This document shows positions 19,835 to 29,170 of a stretch of 64,000 nucleotides of DNA, in pieces. Position numbers and translations under genes: made by a program. How positions within the stretch are numbered: the first letter of the stretch is position 1; each line of letters opens with the position of its first letter. A model generated the notes under the pieces. It was not told the origin of the DNA. It saw nothing but the letters and a program-made list of their open reading frames with translations, and made no database searches. The DNA is taken from assembly GCA_963824275.1 (NCBI GenBank), contig CAWGOT010000009.1:74006-138005 (forward strand), read 5' to 3'. The DNA comes from JANXQG01 sp963824275. Lineage in GTDB: Bacteria; Planctomycetota; Planctomycetia; Pirellulales; Thermoguttaceae.

Positions 19835-21583
19835 TCAGATATTCATTATACCCTCGCCCTTGCGAATGAAAATCCGGTGGAAATCCGGCCCGTCGGCCAC
19901 GGCCCGAACATACCCTACCCGCACGACGAAATCGCCGAAATGCTCGCCCGGCTGCCGCTCCTGGGCGTAGCGGGCAAAAATCGGCTTCAGCTCGGAGAGG
20001 ATCTCCTCCTCGCCGATGTTCTCGCGATACAGGCGGTTCATCCGCGTACCCTTGAAGTCGGCCCCCAGGTACAGGTTGTACTTGCCCAAGGCCGTGCCCA
20101 CGAAGCCGATCTCGGCCAGGTAAGGCCGGGCACAGCCGTTGGGGCAGCCGGTCATGCGAATCACAATCTCCTCACCCGCCAACCCTGCATCAGCCAGCAG
20201 GACCTCGAGTTTCGTGACCAGCGAGGGCAGGTACCGCTCCGACTCGGCCATCGCCAGCCCGCAGGTCGGCAAGGCCACGCAGGCCATGGCGTTCCGCCGC
20301 AGGGCGGAAACCCTCTCGCCGTCGCTGAGCTTGTAGGACTGCACCAGTTCCTCGATCCGCGGCCGGTTTTCTTCCGAGACGTTTCCCAGGATCAGATTCT
20401 GGTTGGCCGTGAGGCGGAAGTCTCCGTCGTGCGACTGGGCGATCGTCCGCAGGCCGGCCATCAGCGGGTAGTCTTCCCAATCGCGGATGCGACCATTCTC
20501 GATGAACAATGTGAGGTGCCACTTGCCGTTGGTGCCCTTTACCCAGCCGTAGCGGTCGCCGTGATGCTCGAACTCGAACGGCCGCTGGGGCTCGAGATGC
20601 CAGCCGAGGCGGCGCTGGAGTTCTTCCTTGAACCACTCCACGCCGCGGTCGAGAATCGTGTACTTCAAGCGGGCGTGCTTGCGGTTGCTGCGGTCGCCGA
20701 AATCGCGCTGCGTGGTGAGGACCTTTTCCGCCACGTCGAGGATCTGCTCGGGCCGGCAGAAACCGATGACCGAGCCCAGGTTGGGGAACGTGGCCGGCTC
20801 GCCGTGGGTCATGCCCAGGCCGCCGCCGACGGAGACGTTGAAACCGGCCAGATTGCCGCCGTCGACGATCGCAATCAGGCCGACGTCGTGCGCCGTGACG
20901 TCAACGTCGTTCGACGGCGGCACGGCAATCGCGATCTTGAATTTCCGCGGCAGGTAGGTCGCGCCGTACATCGGCTCCTCGTCCTGCGGCGGCGGCACGA
21001 CGGCCTGCTCCCCGAGCCAGATCTCATGATAGGCGCGGGTCCGCGGGGCCAGGTGCAGGCTGAGCCGCTTGGACCATTCGTAGACCTCGCCGTGGACTTC
21101 CGACTGGTAGGGGTTCGGATTGCACATCACGTTGCGGTTCACGTCGCCGCAGGCGGCCAAGGTGTCGAGCAAGGTCTGGTTGATGTCGTCGATCGCCTGG
21201 CGGAGGTTCCACTTCAACACGCCGTGGAACTGGAACGACTGCCGCGTGGTGAGGCGGATCTCGCCATTGGCGTACTTGTGCGCCAGGCCGTCCAATTGCA
21301 ACCATTGCTGCGGCGTGACCACGCCGCCGGCCGCGCGGATGCGGACCATAAAGTCGAAGGCCGGCTCCAGTCGCTGCCGCGAGCGCTCCTCGCGGAGGTC
21401 GCGATTGTCCTGCATGTACGTGCCATGGAACTTCAGCAGGTAGTTGTCGCTCTCCGGCACGGACGCCGTGACCCGGTTGCAGAACGATTGCAGGATCGTG
21501 CCGCGGAGGAAATTGCTGGCCGTCTTGATGTTCTCCTGCTCGGCCGGTTTCTTGGCGGGTTGGTTGGTTTTGGAGTCTGCCAC
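19835..21583 (-). CDS. cysI: Assimilatory sulfite reductase, hemoprotein subunit
   Basis: 582 residues, normal for CysI/Sir. Reduces sulfite to sulfide with siroheme and a [4Fe-4S] cluster in the cytoplasm. The tandem ferredoxin-like/siroheme repeats are visible (GEIRLTTRQSFQFHGV; FRLTANQNLILGNV), and the cluster ligands are CVALPTC (Cx5C) and CPNGC (Cx3C). Start GTG 21583 (MADSKTNQPAKKP), since the frame upstream to 21808 has no homology-like sequence. No cysJ or other cys genes are in the window, so the electron donor is elsewhere (ferredoxin or CysJ). Confidence 0.95.
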   Translation of the reverse strand: MADSKTNQPAKKPAEQENIKTASNFLRGTILQSFCNRVTASVPESDNYLLKFHGTYMQDNRDLREERSRQRLEPAFDFMVRIRAAGGVVTPQQWLQLDGLAHKYANGEIRLTTRQSFQFHGVLKWNLRQAIDDINQTLLDTLAACGDVNRNVMCNPNPYQSEVHGEVYEWSKRLSLHLAPRTRAYHEIWLGEQAVVPPPQDEEPMYGATYLPRKFKIAIAVPPSNDVDVTAHDVGLIAIVDGGNLAGFNVSVGGGLGMTHGEPATFPNLGSVIGFCRPEQILDVAEKVLTTQRDFGDRSNRKHARLKYTILDRGVEWFKEELQRRLGWHLEPQRPFEFEHHGDRYGWVKGTNGKWHLTLFIENGRIRDWEDYPLMAGLRTIAQSHDGDFRLTANQNLILGNVSEENRPRIEELVQSYKLSDGERVSALRRNAMACVALPTCGLAMAESERYLPSLVTKLEVLLADAGLAGEEIVIRMTGCPNGCARPYLAEIGFVGTALGKYNLYLGADFKGTRMNRLYRENIGEEEILSELKPIFARYAQERQPGEHFGDFVVRVGYVRAVADGPDFHRIFIRKGEGIMNI

Positions 21584-22115
21584 GGTGTGCCTTTTCGTAA
21601 GGGTTATGTGAAGCTCGGAATTATAGGAAGTTGGACGTGCCTTTCTCCCTCCTATTCTAGCCGTTTTTTGCCGTGCGGGTGGGTTTGAACTCCAGATCGG
21701 GACAAACTGGAGCCCGTAGGCAAGATGCCCACGCTGATCCAATTGGGCGAGACGCCTAGGCTGCTTAACCAAGGCAAGATGCCGGTGCACAACTTGGCGA
21801 CTCGCCATTTTGTAATCAAGCCTCCTGGGATTTTCCGCCGATTGACGGCTTATTGCCCGTGCCAGGCGTTATCGCTTTGGATTACGCAGACATTTTTGTA
21901 AGGTACTTCGCGGGAAATCGGCAACTGGGCCAGCCGCGGCTGCAAAACCCCAGGCGGCAGGACGAAGCCCGGTTGACGGTCTTGGGACGCACCCTTAGAA
22001 TGCGGGATTCGCACGCCAAAAGTCCCTGACCCTACAACAACTTCCTGGAAGTGCTGTGGTTCCAATCATTGCCGGTTTTGTCAGGTATCCGAAATATCTC
22101 TGAAGGAGACGCATT
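21584..22115. other. Intergenic region between divergent genes
   Basis: 530 bases between divergent cysI and the solenoid gene, so both promoters must lie here. I found no strong -35/-10 pair, riboswitch or repeat. Short open frames (21850-22065 minus, for example) are not supported. Confidence 0.4.
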
Positions 22116-22118
22116 GTG

Positions 22119-24314
22119 ATGTTGCGATGGTTCGCGAGGGCTGCCAGCCCACTTCTTTTCGCCCTGGCCTTTCTCATTTTGGGAACTTCGTTTGCCGTTG
22201 CCGGCGAACCCGTCAAGCCGGAGGCGAAAGCGGCCGACAGCAAGCCGCAGCCCTCGAAACCGGTGGCCACGAAACCAGCGGCCACTGGCGACATTCCACA
22301 GACCTCCAGAGCGGCTGGTGAAACGTCCGAGGCAACCATCGGCGAACCGCTGGCCCCGGGCATGATCGAGATTCTGCAGCAGGAGATCCGCAGCGCGGCG
22401 CACACCCGCGGCATCGACGACAATATTGCCCGCTTCCAGCGCTACTCCGGATTCAAGCTCGATTCGTCGGCCGCGGCCTATACCGGTTCCGAGTTGGCGG
22501 GCAACTGCCGCCTCTCCTGGTACGATCACATGCTGCGGCACCCCTTGACCGCGGTGGCCGAGGCCGAGCAGTTCACGCGCGACGTGCATACCGCGATTGT
22601 CGAAGACCGCGGGAGCCTGGCGCGGCTGCTGCCGATTATCGCGGAAAAGCTCGACCTGCGCAAGGCCGATTTGTCGAAGCGCGAGGCGCGAAAGTATCCA
22701 AGAGTCAAGACGCCCCAGGAGGCGCTGGAACTCGTCAAACAGGCCCTGATCGAGGCCCGCGCGGACCAGGCCGCGGCGCTCGCCCCGCTCACCAAGAGCG
22801 AGATCGGCGAGCTGGCGGCGAACATCTATCCCGTGATGATCGGGCAGAACCGCGTGGCCCATACGCTCAACGATCGCGGCACGGGCCGCCGTCTGGTGGA
22901 CCTCATGGAGAAGATGGACCGCGGCGCGATGCTCGCCGCCGCCGAGGCCCTGCTCCCGCTCAGCGATCCCGAAGTGCTCGACCAGTTGAAGAACTATCCC
23001 GACAGCGGCGAGGTCTACGTGTCCGGGATTACGGGGCACGTCGTGGCCCGCGTCGAAACGCCTGCCGGCGCGATCATCATCGGCGGCAAAGAGGCCAACA
23101 CCTACAATCTCGACTCGCTGGGCGACGTGGCCCTGGTGATCGACCTGGGCGGCGAAAATACCTATAACGACGGCACGGTTTCCATCGACCGGCCGCTCTT
23201 GGTGAACGTCAACCTCGGCGGGCACAACGTCTATCGCTCGTCCAAGCCGGCCGTGCAAGGCGGGTCGATCCTCGGCGTCTCGATGATCGTCAACACCGCA
23301 GGCGGCAACCGCTACGACGCGACCGACCTGGCCCAGGGCTCGACGATCGGCGGCGTGGGGATCATCGTCGAGTTCGGCGGCGACAACACCTACCGCGGCC
23401 TGCGGCGGGTGCAGGCCCAGGCCATCGGCGGCGTGGGGATCATCGTCAGCCGCGGCGGCGGCAACAGCTACCACGCCGCCATGTGGGGCCAGGGGCTCGG
23501 CGGCCCGCTGGGCTTCGGCATCCTCGACGACATCGGCGGCAACGACCATTACTACCTGGGCGGGCTCTATCCGAACTCCTACAAGCCGGAAACGCCGGGC
23601 TACGAGGGCTTTGGCCAGGGCGTGGGCGGGGGCATCCGCCAGGTGGCCGACGGCGGCATCGGCATGCTGCTCAACGGCGGCGGCCACAGCGTCTACGAAT
23701 TCGATTACCTCTCGCACGGCGGCGGCTACTGGTGCGGCCTGGGCTTCGCCCGCGACTTCGGCGGCAACAGCAAGAGCCTGATCTGCCGCAAGAACTTCTA
23801 CGGCAGCGACCGCACGGAAGCCCTCTTCCAGCGCTTCGGCTGCGGCTGGGGCTGCCACTACGCCCAGGGCTTTTGCTTCGACGACAAGGGCCACAGCACC
23901 TTCGAGGGCAGCATCATGGGCAGCGGCATGGGCTGGGACTGCTCGCTGGGGGCCTTGTGCGTTTTCGGCGGCGACAACCATTTCGACGCCGCCAACAGCC
24001 TGGTCCAGGGCTGCGGCGCCCAGGGCAGCATTGGCATCCTCTACCAGTACGGCGACGACTCCGATTTCAAGGGCTACGGCCAGGGTTATTCGCCCTCGAA
24101 CCTGACGTACCACAAGCCGCAGGATTGCGGCGGCAACTTCAGTTTCCTGGTCTGCTACGGCGCGGGCAACAAGTTCGGCTGCGGCGCGCAGGAGCACTCG
24201 ATCATCCAGCGCGGCACGGCCTGCGGATTCCTCATCAGCCGGCCCCGCCACGACCAGCCGGAGCCGACGCCGACCGCTAGCCGTCCCTCCGAGAAGACCA
24301 CGGCCGGGCGGTGA
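22119..24314 (+). CDS. Secreted glycine-rich beta-solenoid-like protein
   Basis: 731 residues. Signal peptide LLFALAFLILGTSFAVAGEP; a helical region (residues ~80-310); then from ~residue 320 about fourteen units of 20-30 residues of the type GGxNxYxxxxxxQGxxxGGVGIIVxxGGDNTY, with turns rich in Gly, Asp and Asn. This suggests a right-handed beta-solenoid perhaps stabilised by Ca2+ at the GGxDxY turns. Cysteines cluster in the last third (CGWGCHYAQGFCF). GAAGGAG is 10 bases before ATG 22119 (7 before GTG 22116). The next gene encodes another secreted protein in the same direction; the gap holds repeat elements. Function unknown. Confidence 0.75.
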   Translation: MLRWFARAASPLLFALAFLILGTSFAVAGEPVKPEAKAADSKPQPSKPVATKPAATGDIPQTSRAAGETSEATIGEPLAPGMIEILQQEIRSAAHTRGIDDNIARFQRYSGFKLDSSAAAYTGSELAGNCRLSWYDHMLRHPLTAVAEAEQFTRDVHTAIVEDRGSLARLLPIIAEKLDLRKADLSKREARKYPRVKTPQEALELVKQALIEARADQAAALAPLTKSEIGELAANIYPVMIGQNRVAHTLNDRGTGRRLVDLMEKMDRGAMLAAAEALLPLSDPEVLDQLKNYPDSGEVYVSGITGHVVARVETPAGAIIIGGKEANTYNLDSLGDVALVIDLGGENTYNDGTVSIDRPLLVNVNLGGHNVYRSSKPAVQGGSILGVSMIVNTAGGNRYDATDLAQGSTIGGVGIIVEFGGDNTYRGLRRVQAQAIGGVGIIVSRGGGNSYHAAMWGQGLGGPLGFGILDDIGGNDHYYLGGLYPNSYKPETPGYEGFGQGVGGGIRQVADGGIGMLLNGGGHSVYEFDYLSHGGGYWCGLGFARDFGGNSKSLICRKNFYGSDRTEALFQRFGCGWGCHYAQGFCFDDKGHSTFEGSIMGSGMGWDCSLGALCVFGGDNHFDAANSLVQGCGAQGSIGILYQYGDDSDFKGYGQGYSPSNLTYHKPQDCGGNFSFLVCYGAGNKFGCGAQEHSIIQRGTACGFLISRPRHDQPEPTPTASRPSEKTTAGR

Positions 24315-24321
24315 GAACGTA

Positions 24322-24543
24322 GTAGGCCCCTCCTGCCGGGAGGGACTTTCATGGTCAGTTTCGCCAGAGAACCTGGAGTTTTGACTTGGCATGAGGCATG
24401 TTGTACTGCACGCGGGCAGAAACGAGCCGTTAGAGTCCCGGCTTTAGCCGGAAGCCTGCCGGACAAACCGCCTAAAGGCGGGAGTCCAACGGCTCATTTC
24501 TGCCCGCGAAACTCACAGTCCCTCTCGGCGAGAGGGACCTACC
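24322..24543. repeat. Nested inverted repeats: outer GTAGGxCC pair around family C copy 2
   Basis: Inner element 24404-24508 is the complete palindrome of family C with arms starting CGCGGGCAGAAACGAGCCGT and mirrored at 24468-24508. It is flanked by an outer inverted pair at 24322-24346 (GTAGGCCCCTCC...GGGAGGGAC) and 24519-24543 (GTCCCTCTC...GAGAGGGACCTAC). One repeat seems to have landed inside another. Confidence 0.8.
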
Positions 24544-24565
24544 GGAGATGCAAGGAGAGTTTTCG

Positions 24566-25747
24566 ATGTTATTAAAGTATTCTGTCCCCGTTTACGGATT
24601 CGTTGCGGCGGCCCTCGTGTTTGCACCGCTAAACCCGATCCGGGCCGCCGAGCCGCCGGCCCCGGCGGCGAAGGTGGAGACCGCGGAGCCGGCGCCGGCC
24701 AAGAAGGTCAAGCAGCTCTCTCCGGAGATGACCGAGCGCCGCAACCACGTGCGGCTGCTGCTGGCGGCCCTCCGCAAGCAGCCCTTCAATACGCAGCAGA
24801 ACACCTGCGGCGAGATCCTCGAGTTCTGCCGCGGTTTCGGCTGCGAGACGGAACTGGCCGACAGCGCCGCCGGCGGCCAGAAGGTCAATGGCATCACCGC
24901 CCTCTGCTGGAACATGCCCTGTGGCGGTTATGAACTGATGACGCTGAGCGAAGGGCATCTGGCCGCGCGTGTGGGCTATGGTTATCAAGCCAACCCGTCG
25001 GAGTTGGCGGCCGTCTTGGCCCTCTCGCACGTCCCGCCTGAATACCCGGCCCGATCGGGCAAGACCGTTCGCACGGTGGCCGACCTGATCGAATATGAGA
25101 AGCTCACCTGCGGTCCAGGGCTCGACATGTCGTTGAAGCTCGTCGCCCTGTCGTACTACGTCAAGGAGCCGTCCTGGAAAGACAGCCTGGGCGGCGAGTG
25201 GACCGTGCAGCGGGTCGTGGCGGAGGAATTGGGCCGTTCGCTGGGCACGCAACCGCACGCCGCGACCGATCGCATCCTCGGGCTCACTGCCGCCGTGGAC
25301 CGCTTCCAGGGCGACAAGGTTCCCTTGGAAGGCGACCTGTTGAGGGCCAAGCACTACATCGACGAGTCGATCGAGTATGCCTATACGGCGCAGAACAGCG
25401 ACGGCAGTTGGGGCCGGCCGACGGGCCGCGATTACGCCACGGCCGTCGCCTACACGGCGCGCATGCTGGAGTGGTTGGTCACGGCCCTGCCGGCCAATCG
25501 GCTGGAAGAGCCGCAAATCGCGCGGGGTATTGATTTCCTGTACACCACGTTCAACACGCCGCACTATCAGGCCTATATTTCGATGATGAGCCCTCGCGAG
25601 ATCTCGGCGGCGATGCATGCCGCCTACGTGCTGAACGTGTATGACCGCCGGGTCTTTGCACCGGCCGATCCGCCGCCCGCCGCCGAACCGGCCAAGACGG
25701 AGAAGCCCGAGCAGAAGGCAGCCAGCCGGCCGGGGCAGGCGAGATAA
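24566..25747 (+). CDS. Secreted alpha-toroid (terpene-cyclase/squalene-hopene-like fold) protein
   Basis: 393 residues. Signal peptide VYGFVAAALVFAPLNPIRAA. The body has paired helices with QNSDGSWGRP and similar QxxDGxW-like turns seen in alpha/alpha toroid proteins (prenyltransferase/terpene cyclase/complement C3d fold), but no DxDD or other catalytic motif. Export suggests binding or structural use rather than isoprenoid chemistry. ATG 24566 follows AAGGAGAG by 6 bases, better than ATG 24548. Follows the solenoid gene by 250 bases of repeats. Confidence 0.75.
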   Translation: MLLKYSVPVYGFVAAALVFAPLNPIRAAEPPAPAAKVETAEPAPAKKVKQLSPEMTERRNHVRLLLAALRKQPFNTQQNTCGEILEFCRGFGCETELADSAAGGQKVNGITALCWNMPCGGYELMTLSEGHLAARVGYGYQANPSELAAVLALSHVPPEYPARSGKTVRTVADLIEYEKLTCGPGLDMSLKLVALSYYVKEPSWKDSLGGEWTVQRVVAEELGRSLGTQPHAATDRILGLTAAVDRFQGDKVPLEGDLLRAKHYIDESIEYAYTAQNSDGSWGRPTGRDYATAVAYTARMLEWLVTALPANRLEEPQIARGIDFLYTTFNTPHYQAYISMMSPREISAAMHAAYVLNVYDRRVFAPADPPPAAEPAKTEKPEQKAASRPGQAR

Positions 25748-25765
25748 GGGCTTCAGGCGTAATTA

Positions 25766-25794
25766 TTGACACTAGGGCGCGGCGGCCTTATACT
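25766..25794 (+). promoter_or_regulatory. Consensus-like sigma-70 promoter
   Basis: TTGACA at 25766-25771, 17-base spacer, TATACT at 25789-25794; the strongest promoter in the window. It drives the gene starting at ATG 25826, whose ribosome site CAGGAG is at 25812. Confidence 0.75.
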
Positions 25795-25825
25795 TCTGGT
25801 AGAAAAATATACAGGAGTGACTGGC

Positions 25826-26210
25826 ATGAACGAACAGACTGCCGCGACGAATTCAGGTTCGCAAACGGAAGCTGTTGCCCTGTGGGTCAATCCACGGCGA
25901 TTCGATCCCTTTGTGCGCCGCTTCTATCGATTGGCGGCGGTATGGAAGACGGAAACGGGCCACCTCTCGAACCTTACGGAAAGATGCGATCATGCAGCCT
26001 ACCGTTCGATCGTGGAGATGGGCCCAGAAGTAATCCCGCTCATTCTCGCCGAGTTGGAAAATGAGCCGGACTATTGGTTTGCCGCGCTTCGCGAGCTGAC
26101 CGGCGAGAACCCCGTTCCGCGCGGCGCGGGGGATACTCAAGCAAATGGCAAACAGTTGGCTCGATTGGGCCGAAAAACATGGCTTTACCCGGACACGCAG
26201 CGATTCTTGA
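25826..26210 (+). CDS. Small hypothetical protein, frameshifted
   Basis: About 128 residues if read across one frame change near 26125. The first part (FDPFVRRFYRLAAVWKTETG; IVEMGPEVIPLILAELE; YWFAALRELTGENPVP) leads naturally into KQMANSWLDWAEKHGF in the neighbouring frame, ending at TGA 26208-26210. The HEAT-like MGPEVIPLIL and the ALRELTGENPVP motif belong to a small protein family that I know from planctomycetes and cyanobacteria, often near toxin-antitoxin-like genes; function unknown. Strong own promoter at 25766. The in-frame extension to 26377 is not genuine. Confidence 0.6.
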
Positions 26211-26431
26211 ATTGGAAGGAGCGGCGTATGGGCATGTGGTTCGTTTTCTCAGACGCCCCGCAACAACCCCCTAAACAGTCTTGCCGGGCGGGCTCGACAA
26301 ATCCCGCAGATAACTCCCTTGCTGGTGCAAACAGGGTTCATGCGGCCGTGCGGCAACGCGTTGCCGTCCTGCCTTGAGGCGGGCGATGCCGGCCCCTTGA
26401 TTCACACCCTTGATCAGGTACAATCGGTAAG

Positions 26432-26537
26432 ATGAGCGGGAATTTCCTATCCTTACGCCGCCCTCCGCCGCCGCGTTTGGGAAGACATCGACGGCTTGGC
26501 GAAGACTTACGTCTGGCAGATGCTACTTTCGTTTTGA
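26432..26537 (+). pseudogene. Short gene or gene remnant, possible partner of the preceding gene
   Basis: TTGATT (26397) and TACAAT (26419) with a 16-base spacer precede ATG 26432. MSGNF then, after a one-base shift, YPYAALRRRVWEDIDGLAKT and YVWQMLLSF to the stop at 26537. The peptide looks protein-like and keeps good codon use, but it is only ~35 residues. Could be the truncated end of a larger gene. Confidence 0.35.
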
Positions 26538-26586
26538 GCCTGCGTAGAACGGAATTCGTTCCGTTGTCTTGCGTCGGGTGACAACA

Positions 26587-27335
26587 ATGAGCGAACCAAC
26601 TGAAAGCGTGACCCGGTTGGTGCGGCGGTGCGTCTTGGAAGGGCGAGCCGGCCCCTGGGCTGAACTGCTCTCCAAGGTCGATCAAATTGTCCGCGGCGGC
26701 TTTCTCTCCGGCGGCGTAGCCCCAGCAGCCATGGCGGAATTCCTCGATTGGTTCCCTGGATGGCTCTTCAATGAACGCAAGCTGCAGCCACTCATCCGGT
26801 CGCTTCGCGCGAAACTGGAGACCGGGGAGACGCCCGACGCCGACAGCCAGGATGCGTTCACGTCGAACTATTTCGCAAGAATCGTCGCCTCCGCAAAGGC
26901 CGATTTCTTCCGAGAAAACAGCCCCGCGAGCGCCCCGTCGACCCTCACACAATATCCGAACTTGCCCCGACAGGGGCCGGCGGCGCGGAGGCAGTCAAGA
27001 CTGCTGTGGAGGGCGTTAAGCGAGCGCTCGTCAAGCTTCCTCCCGATTTTTGCATCCCGTTCCGGCTGAAATACTACACGTCGCTTGGCCCCCTGGCACC
27101 CGAAGAAGAGCAATGGGTCGCCCGGCGGTCGGGCTTGACGCAGGACGCGATCGCGAGCATTGTCGAACAGGAATTCGAAAGCAACCGTGAACAAGCGTTC
27201 CCACTCAGTTCGGAGTTCATCGGGGAACTCATGGGGATTCCGCCGGCTCTCAGCGGTAAGAACACGACGGTGGACCAACGGATTTCTCGGGCGCGTGCGC
27301 GGCTGAACGAGATGCTCGGAGAAGACGACGAATGA
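26587..27335 (+). CDS. Sigma-70-like regulatory protein, frameshifted
   Basis: About 249 residues read over one frame change near 26980-27000. N-terminal part: VTRLVRRCVLEGRAGPWAEL, FPGWLFNERKLQPLIRSL. C-terminal part looks like sigma region 4: ALVKLPPDFCIPFRLKYYTS, then an HTH-like WVARRSGLTQDAIASIV, and an end SRARARLNEMLG as in many ECF-like sigma factors. It would direct RNA polymerase to a small set of promoters, perhaps those of the cluster. Stop overlaps the next start by four bases (ATGA). First gene of the accessory cluster; codon use is less GC-biased than in the flanks. Confidence 0.55.
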
Positions 27336-28048
27336 GCGACTTCCTAATACCCGATGAATCGCATACCTATCAACTCGGTGCTGGGGAGAGCGTCAAGATT
27401 AGGTTCTTTGCTGCGGATTCGGATCTTTTTCAGCATTTCTTGGAGGACCACGTGCTTTCCGACTCGGAACCCTGGTGGGATCGGTTGATTGGCGTAAAAT
27501 TCCGAAAATCGCTCGGTCAGAAAATGAGGTCTGGAAACGTATTTCTTAGACAGGAAGCGATGCTGGCGGCTTTTCGGCGGTGCAGTCCCGTCTTGCACGC
27601 TGGAATTTTGCGTTCGGCCCGTTTTCCGGTGTATGTTGCGTTTACCGAACAACGCCGCAGGCTAGATTCCGCGGAAGAATGGCACGAAACCGGAGGCTAC
27701 TACTTCGTGTCCTCACACGGTCTGCTGATCGTCGTTCGCGACGGTATCTTGCGGACCGCATATTTCTGTGCCGCTAGCAAGGCGGGAAACTCGTCGAAAA
27801 GCGGAAACTGGTCGAATGGGGACCTGTTTCGCGAGGCGTGGAAGTCGGTCAAGGATAAAGTCCGGGCTAGTCTATGTCGCGACCGCAAACACGGTAGAGA
27901 GTATAAGTATATTAACGTGGGGCTCGTTACTCCGGAAAACTGGGAACGTTGCCCCAATTTGGAACGCAGAAAAGACCTTTGTAGAACAAGAAATCGTGGG
28001 AGCAAGCAAAATGGAACGCACGAGAGCTGCAGCCCAACGTCTGATTGA
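27332..28048 (+). CDS. Protein of unknown function, accessory cluster
   Basis: 238 residues, translationally coupled to the sigma-like gene. Soluble, mixed alpha/beta, with features such as SVKIRFFAADSDLFQHFLED, ETGGYYFVSSHGLLIVVRDG and EYKYINVGLVTPENWERC. The FVSSHGLLIVVRDGILRTAYF stretch looks like buried strands. The tail after about residue 215 overlaps the next gene in another frame and may be a frame error. No family recognised. Confidence 0.55.
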   Translation: MSDFLIPDESHTYQLGAGESVKIRFFAADSDLFQHFLEDHVLSDSEPWWDRLIGVKFRKSLGQKMRSGNVFLRQEAMLAAFRRCSPVLHAGILRSARFPVYVAFTEQRRRLDSAEEWHETGGYYFVSSHGLLIVVRDGILRTAYFCAASKAGNSSKSGNWSNGDLFREAWKSVKDKVRASLCRDRKHGREYKYINVGLVTPENWERCPNLERRKDLCRTRNRGSKQNGTHESCSPTSD

Positions 28049-28376
28049 GACTCTCGAGGAGACAAAATCACTAACAGAAGACGAGTATCAGCGCAAGCTA
28101 CGCGAAGAGAAAGTCTTTAAGCGCGTGACTGAAGTCGCCGCGGCGTACTTGACGGAGTTTGCTCCGGACACGCGTAAGCCCGAGGACATAAAGGGTTGGA
28201 GCGAATTTCCAGAAGAAATCAAGAAGGAACTCGCCGAAGATTATCAACGGCCAGAAGGAATTTTCCTGTCGAAGGCGATCTCGAGGTGCTTGCTCTTTCT
28301 TGGGGAAGATCTCGAACTCGATCTCGAGCAAGCGGCTGACAAGGCTGTTGACTTTGTGATCGAGATGGGCATTTAA
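28011..28376 (+). CDS. Small helical protein of unknown function, accessory cluster
   Basis: 121 residues from ATG 28011: charged and helical (RLIETLEETKSLTEDEYQRK, LREEKVFKRVTEVAAAYLTE; SEFPEEIKKELAEDYQRPEG; ISRCLLFLGEDLELDLEQAA). Overlaps the end of the previous gene by 37 bases. Looks like a small binding or immunity-type protein; function not known. Confidence 0.5.
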   Translation: MERTRAAAQRLIETLEETKSLTEDEYQRKLREEKVFKRVTEVAAAYLTEFAPDTRKPEDIKGWSEFPEEIKKELAEDYQRPEGIFLSKAISRCLLFLGEDLELDLEQAADKAVDFVIEMGI

Positions 28377-28529
28377 TTAACTGCGATTGCAAGCCAACGC
28401 GTAGAAAATGAGGAGTTAGGACCTTGGCCAGTAAACAAGAAAAGCCGACAGGAGAGGAGGTGTCCTTATCCGAGGCGGGCACTGGACCGCCTTTCGGGGA
28501 TCTTTGCCACGAGGCCGGCAGCGACAACG

Positions 28530-29162
28530 TTGGCGACCTCGACGGTCGCCGCGCGCTTCAACGTGAACACGAAGCTTCGTTTCACGAAATTCCTTGATAG
28601 CTGGCTGGGCCCGGAGCAGCGGAGCGAGGAAGATTTCTCCGTCAATTATGCGGCGTATCATGCGCTGGCCGACGCGGGGATGATGCTCCGTTTGCGCGGG
28701 GCCAACGCGATTCCCCGGGAGCTTGCGACGCTGCCAAGCGAGCGACGCGGCAAGATCGTTCTCGATGCGTGCGAGTTCGTCCTTGGGTTTGGTATCCCGG
28801 CGAATTTGGCACAGGTTCTTTCCAATCCCATGCCCGAGCCGGAAGACATTGAGGAGTTCGAGCACGTCCTGTTGCAGCGAGACGAGTTGGATGTTGTGAT
28901 CGAGCTCGCCAAGCGCCTCGTTGCCAACGCAGTTCAGGCGGACGATGCGCTCCTCGCTAAGCTCTCAGACGCCGTAAGCGTAGCCGCCGAATTCGATGAT
29001 GCGTTCCTCAAGCGTCCGGACCTCATGGCGGTGTGCTCGCGCGTTCTGCTCGCGCTGCGGCCCTTGAACTGGCTCTCCAGCGGTTCTTGTCCCGATTGGT
29101 TTGCCCTCGCTCGTAGTTGGGACACCGAGCCGAGCATCATCCAAATTCTTGCTGCGGAGTAA
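28530..29162 (+). CDS. Protein of unknown function, accessory cluster
   Basis: About 210 residues of helical protein (FTKFLDSWLGPEQRSEEDFS; IVLDACEFVLGFGIPANLAQ; ELDVVIELAKRLVANAVQAD; WFALARSWDTEPSIIQILAA). The natural start may be TTG 28424 (GAGGAG about 9 bases upstream; MASKQEKPTGEEV) joined by a frame switch around 28470-28550. Unknown family. Third unknown gene in the same direction. Confidence 0.5.
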   Translation: MATSTVAARFNVNTKLRFTKFLDSWLGPEQRSEEDFSVNYAAYHALADAGMMLRLRGANAIPRELATLPSERRGKIVLDACEFVLGFGIPANLAQVLSNPMPEPEDIEEFEHVLLQRDELDVVIELAKRLVANAVQADDALLAKLSDAVSVAAEFDDAFLKRPDLMAVCSRVLLALRPLNWLSSGSCPDWFALARSWDTEPSIIQILAAE

Positions 29163-29170
29163 ACACGCCG

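Noticed and set aside
19877..21688. Long plus-strand frame opposite cysI
   Set aside because: cysI has all siroheme and cluster motifs; the antisense frame has none.
22032..24392. 786-codon minus-strand frame opposite the solenoid gene
   Set aside because: Val/Ala/Asp-rich antisense of a strongly repetitive gene; no start site or motif.
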